Source: Volvox africanus (taxonomy: Eukaryota > Chlorophyta > Chlorophyceae > Chlamydomonadales > Volvocaceae). Taken from it: a DNA stretch of 64,000 nt. The position numbers were made by a program, and so were the translations under genes. Shown here in pieces: positions 1-10,025 of the stretch. The notes below the pieces were generated by a model that did no database searches, was not told where the DNA came from, and saw only the letters and a list, made by a program, of their open reading frames with translations. How positions within the stretch are numbered: the stretch's first letter is position 1; every line of letters begins with the position of its first letter. The DNA is taken from positions 1,988,501 through 2,052,500 of the forward strand of contig BSDZ01000103.1 of the NCBI GenBank assembly GCA_030268105.1, written 5' to 3'.

Positions 1-2
1 TG

Positions 3-2198
3 GGCCACATTGTGTCGGCCACCGGTGTGAAGATGGACCCGCGGAAGGTCGCCGTGGTTCGCGATTTGCCCGCGCCTCAGAACCTCACGGAGCTGCGTAA
101 GTTCCTTGGCTTGACCAATTATTTCCGAAAGTTCATTGAAAAATATTCCATCATTGCGGCCCCGCTTACTAACTTAACTCGCAAAGGCGTTTTCGTTTCG
201 CTCGAGTCGTGGACGTCGCAATGCCAGCGGGCATTCGAAGAGCTCAAACGAATCGTTGCCGAAGATGTCACCCTTGCATTCCCTGATTACTCGTTGCCAT
301 TTCGTGTTGAGGTAGTGTCTGATGCCTCAATATTTGGAAGCGGCGCTGTATTGTTACAGGAAGGGCGACCGATCGCCTTCACGAGTAGGAAGTTTTCTGG
401 TGCGGAGATTCGCTACACCACCGGGGAACAGGAGCTTCTGGCCGTGCTGCATGCTTTAAAGGAATGGCGCTGTTACCTCGAGGGACGCCCGTTTACTTTA
501 AAGACTGACCACAAGCCCCTAACGTTTTTGCAAAGCGTTCCGACGTTGAACCGCCGTCAAGCTAGGTGGATGGAATATCTAGCTAGGTTCAACTGCACCT
601 GGGAGTATATTTCTGGTAAATTGAATATTGCCGATGCTCTCAGTCGACATCCGTCGCTACACGCTGCAATTTTGGCAGCGCCCGTCGTGCGGCCGCGTAG
701 CGAGGAGGTACCGGTCGCGACCGACCTTGCGGAGCGGTTGAAGGTTGCCTACAACGCAGACGCCTGGTTCGCGGACCCGGCTAATGTAGAAAACCTTCGC
801 AAGCAGAATGGCCTTTGGCTACGGACGGAGGGTGCAGCTACGCAAATCGTCGTTCCGAACGACGACGCGCTACGCTACGACATCCTTGCGCGGTTCCACG
901 AGGACCCGTTAGCAGGACACCCTGGTAGCAAGCGATTGATCGACTTGGTGCAACGTTCCTTTTGGTGGCCTCGTTTGGCTAAGGATGCGGCGAACTTCGT
1001 CCAGACATGCAGTCTGTGCCAGCGCAATAAGGCTTTGTCCGGTAAGGGCCATGGGTTGTTGCAACCGTTGCCTGTCCCGGATGCGCCTTGGGAAAGTGTT
1101 TCCATGGACTTCGTAGTCGCGCTGCCCAAAACTGAGGGGGGATACAATGCGGTGTTCGTAATGGTCGATCGTCTGACTAAGATGGTTCACCTAGCACCAT
1201 GCACATCATCCTGCACGGCTGAGCAAACCGCACGTCTGTTTTTCGATAATGTGGTTCGGTTACACGGGATTCCCAAAAATGTGATCTCGGACCGCGGTGG
1301 ACAGTTCACGTCTAAGTTTTGGGAAGCGCTCTGCAAGCTAGTTGGCATGCGTGTGAACCTGAGCACAGCGTACCACCCGCAGACTGATGGTCAAACCGAA
1401 CGCACAAACCGCACGTTGGGTGATATGTTGCGCAATTATGCTGGTCGCACACCACTCGTTTGGGATACGTATTTGACTGCGGCAGAATTCGCGCTTAACA
1501 ATGCTGTTAACCGCTCTACAGGCAAAAGTCCGTTCTTTCTTAACTACGGATTTCATCCCGCGCTACCCGTGTGGCGTGAGTTGGAAGTGAACGTGCCTGC
1601 TGCTAAACTTTTTGCCAAGTCTTTTATGTCCCGAATCACAGACGCGAAGTCGTGTTTGGACGCGGCGCAGCAACGAACGACAGAATACTACAACAAATCC
1701 AAGCAGGATGTGACGTTTTCGGAAGGGCAACTCGTGTTGCTAAGCACCAAGAACTTGCGTTCCTTGGCCGACGGATCCCGAAAACTCTTACCCCGCTGGA
1801 TTGGTCCGTATCCTGTCATGCGCATGGTTGGGAATGTGGCTGTGGAGCTTGCATTGCCCGCTGATATGACCATTCACCCCACGTTTCACGTATCGCTTGT
1901 TCGTCCGTATCGTGGTACGGAACCCGTCCCTGAGCCTGCTAACGCCCCCACAGCGATCGAACCAGTTCCCGAGACCTGGATCGCTGGTAAACAGAAGTTT
2001 TACGATGTGGAGCGGGTGTTAGATTATCGCGCGCGTTGTGAGGGCCGACACCGACGTAAGCGAACAGTACACGAGTACTTGGTTAAGTGGACAGGGTATA
2101 CCGACGAGCACAACTCATGGGAACCGGCACGCAACTTCTCACAGGACATGAAACCCCTGCTCGAAGAAGCCCGCAAACGTGCCACGCAAGCCCAATGA
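3..2198 (+). CDS. pol: Pol polyprotein, C-terminal part (RT thumb, RNase H, integrase, chromodomain)
   Basis: Open from the window edge to a TGA at 2196-2198; the upstream part is cut by the edge. Order seen: end of reverse transcriptase ([11 protein letters not shown]), RNase H ([35 protein letters not shown] carry the acidic residues), integrase HHCC zinc finger (H..H with CSLCQRNK), integrase D,D35E core ([22 protein letters not shown]), and a C-terminal chromodomain ([20 protein letters not shown]). By family knowledge the integrase inserts the cDNA and the chromodomain targets chromatin. No stop or frameshift is visible in this part, so it may have been functional. One odd residue: VVRDLPAP where sister copies have VVRDWPAP (TGG to TTG). 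Confidence 0.93.
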   Translation, partial: GHIVSATGVKMDPRKVAVVRDLPAPQNLTELRKFLGLTNYFRKFIEKYSIIAAPLTNLTRKGVFVSLESWTSQCQRAFEELKRIVAEDVTLAFPDYSLPFRVEVVSDASIFGSGAVLLQEGRPIAFTSRKFSGAEIRYTTGEQELLAVLHALKEWRCYLEGRPFTLKTDHKPLTFLQSVPTLNRRQARWMEYLARFNCTWEYISGKLNIADALSRHPSLHAAILAAPVVRPRSEEVPVATDLAERLKVAYNADAWFADPANVENLRKQNGLWLRTEGAATQIVVPNDDALRYDILARFHEDPLAGHPGSKRLIDLVQRSFWWPRLAKDAANFVQTCSLCQRNKALSGKGHGLLQPLPVPDAPWESVSMDFVVALPKTEGGYNAVFVMVDRLTKMVHLAPCTSSCTAEQTARLFFDNVVRLHGIPKNVISDRGGQFTSKFWEALCKLVGMRVNLSTAYHPQTDGQTERTNRTLGDMLRNYAGRTPLVWDTYLTAAEFALNNAVNRSTGKSPFFLNYGFHPALPVWRELEVNVPAAKLFAKSFMSRITDAKSCLDAAQQRTTEYYNKSKQDVTFSEGQLVLLSTKNLRSLADGSRKLLPRWIGPYPVMRMVGNVAVELALPADMTIHPTFHVSLVRPYRGTEPVPEPANAPTAIEPVPETWIAGKQKFYDVERVLDYRARCEGRHRRKRTVHEYLVKWTGYTDEHNSWEPARNFSQDMKPLLEEARKRATQAQ

Positions 2199-2257
2199 CC
2201 CCTGCAGTCGATGCTTTATGACGCAGCGAGGACGCTGCATACGGGAGGGGGGATAAT

Positions 2258-3072
2258 TGTTGTGCTACGGTTCATTTCCCGCCGACGCGTAGGTCGACGC
2301 GATTCTACGAGGCGAAGTGCTTTTGTGATGAACGCATTACATATGAATGAATCTGCATGATATAAATGTATTCGCATACATTTATATATGCATCTGGCAT
2401 GTTGTCATTATCCATCGCGACATCGCGTCATGGCAAATCCACCTAGCATGCATGAATGACCGAATCATTGAAGTGCGCATTATTCTCGTGCTACGAAACG
2501 ATAAGTAATATTATCTGATATAATATTACTTCATTTAAGCACACGTTGAGAGCGCCGCGATACATGCCCTGCAACCGGATATCGTTATCCGGACCCTTGC
2601 ATCATGCGAATGCCGGAAAGGCTTATACGTTGTTACGAGTAGACATCGCCCATACGCAGTAGGGTTGTCACATCTAGGATCGGCCTCCTAATGTGAATCG
2701 TACGGCACTGCGATGCTGCGAGTATAACAGATGCGAGGACGGCTAAGCTAAGGAAGACATTCGATACCGGAGAACACTTGTGTGTTCTACATTACTATTG
2801 CTATATGATATTCTACTTAGCCCGAGCTAAGCCTGAACTTCGCTAATCACCGCCGCGTGATGATTGCTTGCTTCCGGCGCTGACGGCGATTTCGTCCATT
2901 GCATCATTCCGACCTGTAAGACCGTAAGTTATATCTCTCTTCGTCTTGAAGTCTTCCGCTGTCTCTGTTTGCTCGCGCTTGCCTTGCTGTACTTGCAAGT
3001 GCTCGTGCATCGTTGTCGAATGTCTCCAGACGTGCAGATACTTATGAGCAAACGCGAACGAGAGGTACAACA
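2258..3072 (+). repeat. LTR, family A (3' LTR of A1)
   Basis: 815 bp bounded by TGTTGTGC and GGTACAACA (TG...CA, with a 6-bp inverted TGTTGT/ACAACA terminus). It is preceded by a G-rich polypurine tract. It contains the family palindromes, the TGCGAGGACGGC motif, and a pyrimidine-rich segment near the 3' end. It is the + orientation equivalent of the LTRs at 9143 and 30915. Confidence 0.95.
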
Positions 3073-5374
3073 GTGTACTTGGACGATATACTGGTCTTTA
3101 GTAAGACCCCGGCCGAGCATGAACAACACCTCCGTTTGGTACTGTCCTTGCTCCGAAAGCACCAATACAAGGCAAAATTGTCGAAGTGTCAGTTCAACTA
3201 GTTCGAACTGCACTTCCTTGGCCAAGGCTTAAAGGTGGACGACCGCAAAGTAACAGTCATTAAAGACTGGCCTGTCCCCACGGACATTAAGTGACTGCGG
3301 GCGTTCCTTGGCTTAGCCAATTATTTCAGGAGGTTTATTCAGGGTTATTCCTCCCTTGTGGCCCCCCTCACAACCCTTACCAGTGAGAAAGTGCCCTTCC
3401 ACTGGACCGAAGCCTGCGAGGCAGCCTTCCAGGGTGTGAAGCATGCCTTGACAAATGCACCAGTACTTAAACTCCCCGAGCTTGATAAACCTTTCACGGT
3501 TTGGTCTGATGCCTCAATACATGGCACAGGAGCCGTCCTCTTGCAGGATGACCACCCTGTCGCCTATACCAGTTCTAAATTCAATAAGGCAGAGTACAAC
3601 TACTCAACAACAGACCAAGAGTGCCTCGGCACTGTCTTAGCCCTGGAAGAGTGGCGTTGTTACCTTGAAGGCGCCAGTGATGTAACGTTGATCACGGATC
3701 ACCAACCACTGGTATACCTCCAAGAACAGAAAAGCGTGGATAAGCTATCCCGCCGCCAAGCTCGTTGGATGGAGCGATTATCACGTTTCACATTTAAATG
3801 GGAGTATCGCCCTGGTCGGGTGAACGTAGCTGACCCTATCAGTCGGGTCCACGACGTGGTGCTCAACTTGCTTTCTGCCGCGCTGATTGACAGCGACTTA
3901 GGACACCGAATCATCCGCGGGTATGATGGTGATCTCAATCTCACGAAAACTAAGGTAGCAAAGCTGCGGCTCAAAAGGAAGGGTAACTTCTGGTACAATT
4001 TGTCCCAGATTTACATCCCTAATCAAGCTGACTTACGACGGGTCATCATGAAAGAGTATCATGATACCCCATGCGCTGGCCACCGCGGCATTGACCGCAC
4101 CAAACAAGCGATCACACAAACGTACTGGTGGCCTGGACTAGATACTGACGTGAAGGCCTACGTCAAGTCTTGTCCTCAATGTCAGCATAACAAACCAACC
4201 AACACTAAGCCGGGTGGTTTGCTGCAGCCGCTCCCCATACCTTCTTCCGTGTGGGAGAGCATATCAATGGATTTGATAACCCAGCTACCAACAACTCGCA
4301 ATGGGCATGATGCGATCGTAGTGTTTGTGGACCGGCTGAGCAAAATGACGCACTTTGCTCCCACACACACGACCGCAGGAGCGGAAGAGTTGGCTCGCCT
4401 TTTTGTAGCCACTGTATTCCGGCAGCACGGCCTTCCAAAGAACATTATCTCTGACCGGGACCCACGCTTTACAAGCAATTTCTGGAAGGAAATATTTCGC
4501 CTATTGGGCACCCACCTCCATATGAGCACAGCCTTCTATCCACAAACAGATGGACAAACAGAGCGAATGAACCGCTTACTGGAAGAGACATTACGGCACT
4601 ATATCTCCCCTAATCAGGATGATTGGGATGATCACTTACCGTTGATTGAGTTTGCTATCAATAACTCCAAACAACGTTCGACAGGTATGACACCATTTTT
4701 GCTTAATGGTGTCCAGCAACCGCGTGTGCCGGTTGACCTGCATATACCCTCGAAAGTGCCAGCTGCTGATGAGTACTCCACCATCATGCGCAAGCGATTG
4801 CAACTCGCTAAAACTTGTCTCCAGGCTGCGCAATCTAGACAAAAACAGGATGCTGACTCTTCTCGGCGCCCCGTGCGTTATGAGGTTGGGCAAAAAGTGC
4901 TGTTAAGTACCAAGAATATTAACCTTAAAAAAACCTGGAACTAAGAAGCTGATGCCAAAATTCATCGGCCCATATACAGTTGTCGCTAATATTGGCGAAA
5001 CAGCGGTAAAACTTGGCTTACCAGCTGAATCTCGCCTACACCCGGTCTTTCATGTGTCACTCCTGAAACCATTCAAGGAGGACGCTCAGCGACAACCACC
5101 CTCACCACTCGTTATTGAGGGTGAACCATTCTACATGGTTGAAGCCATTGTAGATCATCGGGATGTCTCAATCCGTGGGGGCAGAGGTAAAACTCGTTAA
5201 GAGTACCTTATCAAGTGGGAAGGATATGATTCCACTCACAATACATATGAAACCGAGGCATCACTGAAAGAATCAGATCCTCTGGTGGAAGCCATCGAGG
5301 AATATGAGCGAAGACTCAAAGCCAAAGGGCCGAGACCCACTGAGCAAGGAACCTCATCCAAGAGGAGACGGTGA
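3073..5374 (+). pseudogene. pol: Broken pol of element C (RT end, RNase H, integrase, chromodomain)
   Basis: Starts at the RT catalytic motif YLDDILVFSKT, just after A1. It is interrupted by an in-frame TAG after KCQFN (about 3199-3201) and a TGA before LRAFLG. A long open stretch 3358-4944 holds RNase H (SDASIHGTG, TTDQECLGTV, TDHQPLVYL), the integrase zinc finger (HDTPCAGH with CPQCQHNK) and catalytic residues in SMDLITQ, ISDRDPRF and DGQTERMN. A run of seven A at about 4925-4931 shifts the frame: one base fewer would continue into MPKFIGPYTV. A TAA at 5198-5200 then cuts the chromodomain (EYLIKWEGYD), which runs to TGA 5372-5374. Four lesions make it non-functional. Confidence 0.88.
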
Positions 5375-5409
5375 CGCTCCCGGGACGTTTCGCTTCAGAG
5401 GGGGGGGAA

Positions 5410-5763
5410 TGTAGGAAACTACATTTACCTTAGAGAAATAGGCCCAGATAAAGCGGTAGGCAATCATGCAATAAGCATGATGCCTAACCGAAAACTAACT
5501 ACGAGTAAACTTCGCGATTGGCAAAGAAGATTGCCGTACATCTTGGCTAGGTGAGCCAATATTAAAGTCACCCTGGTGAAGAGCTAAGGCCTGACATTTT
5601 AGTATTACGCTACTAATTATTCGGAGTTCAAGACTCCGCTGTCACCGATTATTCCCAATAGATGTACAATTTCGCGACGCTAACTTACTTGCGAGCTATC
5701 TCTAAATCTACAAAAGCTACGCTTCCGCACAAATCTAGTAGCATACTGAAAGGGGCTGCTACA
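5410..5763 (+). repeat. LTR of element C (3' LTR)
   Basis: Starts TGTAGGAAACTACA straight after the polypurine tract. The best end is GCTGCTACA at 5763, because gag coding similarity of D (TPIANF) resumes immediately after. An alternative end CTACA lies at 5712. The 5' partner LTR is outside the window, so the end cannot be proved here. Confidence 0.7.
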
Positions 5764-5882
5764 ACACCCATTGCGAACTTCTCCGAGGATGATCGCATCT
5801 TTAGGTTTCATCGCGGCCTGACGAAGACTCTGTCAAAATGGTGTGCTGCTGATTTATCTGGAGAACCCTTTCGGACGTACGA
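5764..5882 (+). pseudogene. gag: D gag fragment 1, split by A2
   Basis: Encodes a stretch with TPIANFSEDDRIF, FHRGLTKTL and KWCAADLSG, the conserved end of the retrotransposon Gag domain, matching B2 gag (TPIVNFPEEDCIF). It breaks off at RTYD where A2 starts at 5883. The reading continues with TYDALVKFARG at 28593, the other side of A2. The N-terminal side is cut by element C. Confidence 0.82.
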
Positions 5883-6706
5883 TGTTGTGCTACGGTTAGT
5901 TTCCCGCCGATGCGTAGGTCGATGTGATCCTACAAGGCGAAGTGCTATTGTGATGAACACATTGCATATGAATGAATCTGCATGATATAAATGCATTCGT
6001 GTACATTTATATATGCATTTGGCATGTTGTCATTACCCATCACGACATCGCATCATGGCAAATCCGCCTAGCATGCATGAAAGCCCGAAGCATTGAAGTG
6101 CGCATTATGCTCGTGCTACGAAACGATAAGTAATATTATCTGATATAATATTACTTCATTACAGCACACGTTGAGAGCGCCGCACTTGTCGCGACACATG
6201 CCCTGCAACCGGATATCGTTATCCGGACCCTTGCATCATGTGAATGCCGGAAAGGCTTATACGTTGTTATGCGTAGACATCGTCTATACGCAGTAGGATT
6301 GTCACATCTAGGATCGGCCTCCTAATGTGAATCGTACGGCATTGCGATACTGCGAGTATAACAGATGCGAGGACGGCTAAGCAAGACAAGACATTCGATA
6401 CCGGAGAACACTCGTGTGTTCTATATTACTATTGCTATACGCTATTCTACTTAGCCCGAGCTAAGCCTGAACTTCGCTAATCACCGCCGCGTGATGATTA
6501 CTTGCTTCCGGCGCTGACGGCGATTTCGTCCATTGCATCGTTCCGATCTGTAAAACTGTAAGTTATATCTCTCTTCGTCTTGAAGTCTTCCGCTGTCTCT
6601 GTTTGCTCTCGCTTGCCTTGCTGTACTTGCAAGTGCTCGCGCATCGGTGTCGAAAGTCTCCAGACGTGCAGATACTTATGAGCAAACGCGAACGAGAGGT
6701 ACAACA
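5883..6706 (+). repeat. LTR, family A (5' LTR of A2)
   Basis: 824 bp, TGTTGTGC...GGTACAACA, followed by a primer-binding site 3 nt downstream. Contains candidate TATA sequence TATAA (6357-6361) just before TGCGAGGACGGC (6366-6377), a motif shared with the other LTR families here. Confidence 0.95.
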
Positions 6707-6709
6707 AAT

Positions 6710-6724
6710 TGGTATCGAGACAGG
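6710..6724 (+). other. Primer-binding site of A2
   Basis: TGGTATCGAGACAGG right after the 5' LTR. TGG matches the universal tRNA CCA end. The predicted primer would have a 3' end ATACCA, consistent with an initiator tRNA-Met of the A1:U72 type. The tRNA itself is not in the window, so the match is inferred. Confidence 0.7.
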
Positions 6725-6773
6725 TTCGTTGCCTAACTGTCTCTCTTTGTCTAATCGGAAGTAGGTTCTTTCT

Positions 6774-7207
6774 ATGACGAGTTCCAGCGACGAACCACGA
6801 GGACTGCTAGATACTTTTGCCGAAGACCTAGGCCGCGCCGTTTTGGACGCCGCCGCTTCCGGTTTGTAATTGTTTAATTGCTTTTGCTTAGATTGCTGCA
6901 CTTGTTGTGTAAGTGTATGCTCTGAGTCGCAGGTAATCTCAGTGCACCGGCATTGCTTGCCGCGGCGACTGAGACCGGCGTTCGTCCGGACCATTTGGCG
7001 ACTCACATCGCCCAAACTACGGAGATCAGGACTCAGCTGGGCAAGTACTTGCTGAGTTTACTGAATCTTCTCAAGAGTACTGTCGGTAGGCTCACCGAAT
7101 CGCTTTGTACTCTTGCCTTTGCGGTAGAAGTCGGCTTCTACTACGCAAACCTAGGGTATCGCTTCGTGCTCCATGTCCGCGGAACACGACGATACGCCGC
7201 ACACTAG
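6774..7207 (+). CDS. Predicted spliced leader ORF of A2 (about 118 aa)
   Basis: ATG at 6774 opens a short frame that runs 92 nt to 6865 and would stop at once (TAA). A GT at 6866 and a CTCAG ending at 6942 define a 77-nt intron in the same phase in A2, A4 and A6. Exon 2 (6943-7207) encodes a helical stretch (PALLAAATETG, LLSLLNLLKS) and stops inside the start of gag, in another frame. The same exon and intron layout appears in the family B leader at 51,6xx, with protein-level similarity. No function is recognised; it could be a separate small protein or an N-terminal Gag exon. Splicing is inferred only. Confidence 0.45.
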
Positions 7208-8408
7208 TCTAGCTAGCCAACCCGATTTTGTTGTGGCTGCTAGAGCTCCGGATAGGGGTCTTGAGACTGTTGGCACGCGAGCCACGCAAGATCCCCTTTT
7301 CCTTCAGACCCCTGCTCACTTAATTGTGCCGCATTCAGCAGTGAACACGAATATGGACAACACTGCTGGACCAAGGGTTCTGCCATTACCTCAAGCTCGA
7401 GGGAATGATGACATCCCTGAGGTGATGAGACTGTCGATTCCCGTTCCCAGGCTCAATATTTCGCTGACCGACAAGACACCAGGGCACAGCATAGCCGATG
7501 CAACTCGTGTGTACGTGCGTGACGCTAAAAAGTATCTCCAGGCTGTTCATGGTGGCGACAATGACGGTATCAGGTGTCTCTTCGTTGGTAACACCCTCGA
7601 GGGCTCAGCGAAGGACTGGTATCGCAATTGGACCAACGCCCGGGGCAGCTATACTTTTGATGAGTTGGTCGCCGCTTTGCTCGCACGATTCGCTACTGAG
7701 GTTCAAGCACGCGATGTGGAAGCTCGTAAGGTTTTGGCAGCCGGTAGCTACCACATGCGTCGGGATGAAAATGTACCTGCGTACCAGTCACGCTTCGAAG
7801 CACTTGTGACTCCCATTGCTGACCTCACTGAATCCGAGCGTGTCTTTTGGTTTAGGCGAGGCCTGACGAAACTTTTGGCTAAATGGTGCGCTACTGACTT
7901 GGTTGGAGCGCAGATCAAGTCGTATGATGCTTTGGTCGCTTTTGCTAAGGGCACGGAGATACAACTCCTTGCCGGTGAGGAAGAAGTCAAGTCTGCCCCT
8001 CGTGCAAATGCCGTGCAAGTGCAGGATCCGCTTGGGGAAGCCGTAGCTCTTGACCAGGACTTCGGAGCGACCCGCCCCACGCCTACTGCCGCGACGCGAC
8101 GCAGCAACCGGCAACGCCAGGCGCGCGGGGGCGCTAGCTCGGGTGTCCGTGGGTCAGGAGGAGCAGGTCCGAGCTCGGACCCGGCTAAAAACAGGAAGCG
8201 TGGTGGTGCGCCGTCGACGGCAGCAGCACAGCGTTCCGACCCCAATGCGAAGCGGACTCGCACGGATGATACGTATATGCCAAAATGGAATTGCAATCGT
8301 TCCGGATTCGAGCGTCGGAAATTGGCCAACGTTTGTCTACGGTGTGCGGAGAGCCATTCCACGAAGGATTGCCCGCTAATGCCGCCGTTTGTACCTCAGC
8401 CGAAATAG
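7173..8408 (+). CDS. gag: Gag polyprotein of A2
   Basis: 411 codons from ATG 7173 to TAG 8406-8408. Middle part is the retrotransposon Gag domain (FVGNTLEGSAKDWYRNW, VAALLARFATEV, FWFRRGLTKLLAKWC). A basic, glycine- and serine-rich linker (about residues 300-370) precedes a zinc knuckle CLRC-AES-H-STKD-C (residues 388-400), spaced CX2CX3HX4C. Gag forms the cytoplasmic particle that packages element RNA. The frame continues open past the UAG into pol, as in A4 and A6. Intact as far as can be read. Confidence 0.92.
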   Translation: MSAEHDDTPHTSLASQPDFVVAARAPDRGLETVGTRATQDPLFLQTPAHLIVPHSAVNTNMDNTAGPRVLPLPQARGNDDIPEVMRLSIPVPRLNISLTDKTPGHSIADATRVYVRDAKKYLQAVHGGDNDGIRCLFVGNTLEGSAKDWYRNWTNARGSYTFDELVAALLARFATEVQARDVEARKVLAAGSYHMRRDENVPAYQSRFEALVTPIADLTESERVFWFRRGLTKLLAKWCATDLVGAQIKSYDALVAFAKGTEIQLLAGEEEVKSAPRANAVQVQDPLGEAVALDQDFGATRPTPTAATRRSNRQRQARGGASSGVRGSGGAGPSSDPAKNRKRGGAPSTAAAQRSDPNAKRTRTDDTYMPKWNCNRSGFERRKLANVCLRCAESHSTKDCPLMPPFVPQPK

Positions 8409-9142
8409 GGGCTTGCCCGGGTTCCTGCGGAGGGGGCACCACCTGGGATTTCTGAACTAACGCGTGGTCGGTGGTCATCCTTACGGCCAGCCGTTAAGGC
8501 ATTGTTGCCTTGTGTACTTGGACACATCAAGCGAGTCATTGCGCGACGCATCACGCTTGACGGACGCACGGGACTTCTCTGCTTCGACCCGTTGTGTAAT
8601 TTGTTTACACCTCGCCGTCCCCTGTCGTCTATCGATCTGTCTAACCACGTGGTTTTGTTCATCCCCTCGTCTCTGCGTGAGATGTCGGAACAGTTGGCCA
8701 TATACAGGAGGTGTAGGCGTCAATATCCAGGCACCGCCGCATGTGTTTTACTCCCCGCTTTCTGTCGGCGCAAGGCAGAGGCATCGTTAAGGGGTATGCG
8801 GCATGTCCACCGGTTCGAGCCGGGCACCGTTTTGTTTAATGGTGTGGATCGGGAGGGTACGCTGGCTCCGTGGCCAAGCACATCCTACTCGGTTGACGTT
8901 TGGTACGAAGCTCCTGACGGGGGTGCCGTAGGTTACAGACCCGCCCTAAGTGCACTGACGTTGTCTGCTGGGCAGTCGCTCGTAGATAACCGTGTCCCTG
9001 TGGTTCAGATCAGTTTGAATGGCCGTACTCTGAAGGCACTTGTTGACACCGGTGCCAGCGACGACTTCATCTCTGTCGCAGAGGTGAATGCGCTGGGGTT
9101 GTCCCCAGAGTCGTCTGATTGTCCACAGGTTACCCTTGCTGA
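8409..9142 (+). pseudogene. pol: A2 pol, 5' segment (pre-protease and protease), split by insertion
   Basis: In frame with gag after its UAG. Encodes the N-terminal linker ([23 protein letters not shown]) and the aspartic protease with [12 protein letters not shown]. It is cut at TLAD by the LTR starting at 9143. The sequence resumes as [13 protein letters not shown] at 22488 after the matching GCTGA duplication. The polyprotein is therefore split by about 13 kb and cannot be made from this locus. Confidence 0.9.
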
Positions 9143-9966
9143 TGTTGTACCTCTCGTTCGCGTTTGCTCATAAGTATCTGCACGTCTGGAGACTATCGAC
9201 ACCGATGCGCGAGCACTTGCAAGTACAGCAAGGCAAGCGAGAGCAAACAGAGACAGCGGAAGACTTCAAGACGAAGAGAGATATAACTTACGGTCTTACA
9301 GATCGGAATGATGCAATGGACGAAATCGCCGTCAGCGCCGGAAGCAAGCAATCATCACGCGGCGGTGATTAGCGAAGTTCAGGCTTAGCTCGGGCTAAGT
9401 AGAATATCGTATAGTAATAGTAATGTAGAACACACAAGTGTTCTCCGGTATCGAATGTCTTGTCTAGCTTAGCCGTCCTCGCATCTGTTATACTCGCAGC
9501 ATCGCAATGCCGTACGATTCACATTAGGAGGCCGATCCTAGATGTGACAACCCTACTGCGTCTAGGCGATGTCTACGCATAACAACGTATAAGCCTTTCC
9601 GGCATTCGCATGATGCAAGGGTCCGGATAACGATATCCGGTTGCTGGGCATGTATCGCGACGAGTGCGGCGCTCTCAACGTGTGCTGTAATGAAGTAATA
9701 TTATATCAGATAATATTACTTATCGTTTCGTAGCACGAGCATAATGCGCACTTCAATGATTCGGTCATTCATGCATGCTAGGCGGATTTGCCATGATGCG
9801 ATGTCGCGATGGATAATGACAACATGCCAGATGCATATATAAATGTATGCGAATACATTTATATCATGCAGATTCATTCAAATGTAATGCGTTCATCACA
9901 AAAGCACTTCGCCTCGTAGGATCGCGTCGACCTACGCGTCGGCGGGAAATGAACCGTAGCACAACA
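9143..9966 (-). repeat. LTR, family A (3' LTR of A3)
   Basis: 824 bp in minus orientation, TGTTGTACC...GCACAACA on the plus strand. The complement of the polypurine tract (ATTATCCCCCCTCCC) follows at 9967. Near-identical to 21898-22487 where they overlap. Confidence 0.95.
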
Positions 9967-10025
9967 ATTATCCCCCCTCCCGTATGCAGCGTCCTCGCTG
10001 CATCATACAGCATCGACTGTAGGGG

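Larger units (their letters stand above)
1..3072 (+). mobile_element. A1: Ty3/Gypsy chromovirus (family A), 3' part, 5' end outside window
   Basis: Family A element entering from the left edge. It shows the end of pol, a polypurine tract at about 2241-2257 and a full 3' LTR. The base after the LTR starts GTGTA (3073-3077), the presumed target duplication. The sequence directly beyond codes for the YLDD motif of a different reverse transcriptase, so A1 inserted into the pol gene of element C. The partner GTGTA should lie left of A1's 5' LTR, outside the window. Confidence 0.9.
3073..5763 (+). mobile_element. C: distinct chromovirus, 3' part
   Basis: Right-hand part of a Ty3/Gypsy element whose 5' part lies left of A1. 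Its pol is clearly related to, but divergent from, family A and B. It has a short LTR (TGTAG...CTACA) instead of the TGTTGT...ACAACA type, and its own polypurine tract (AGAGGGGGGGGAA, 5397-5409). It ends where D gag coding similarity resumes (5764), so C inserted into the gag of D. The right flank ACACC is the presumed target duplication. Confidence 0.82.
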
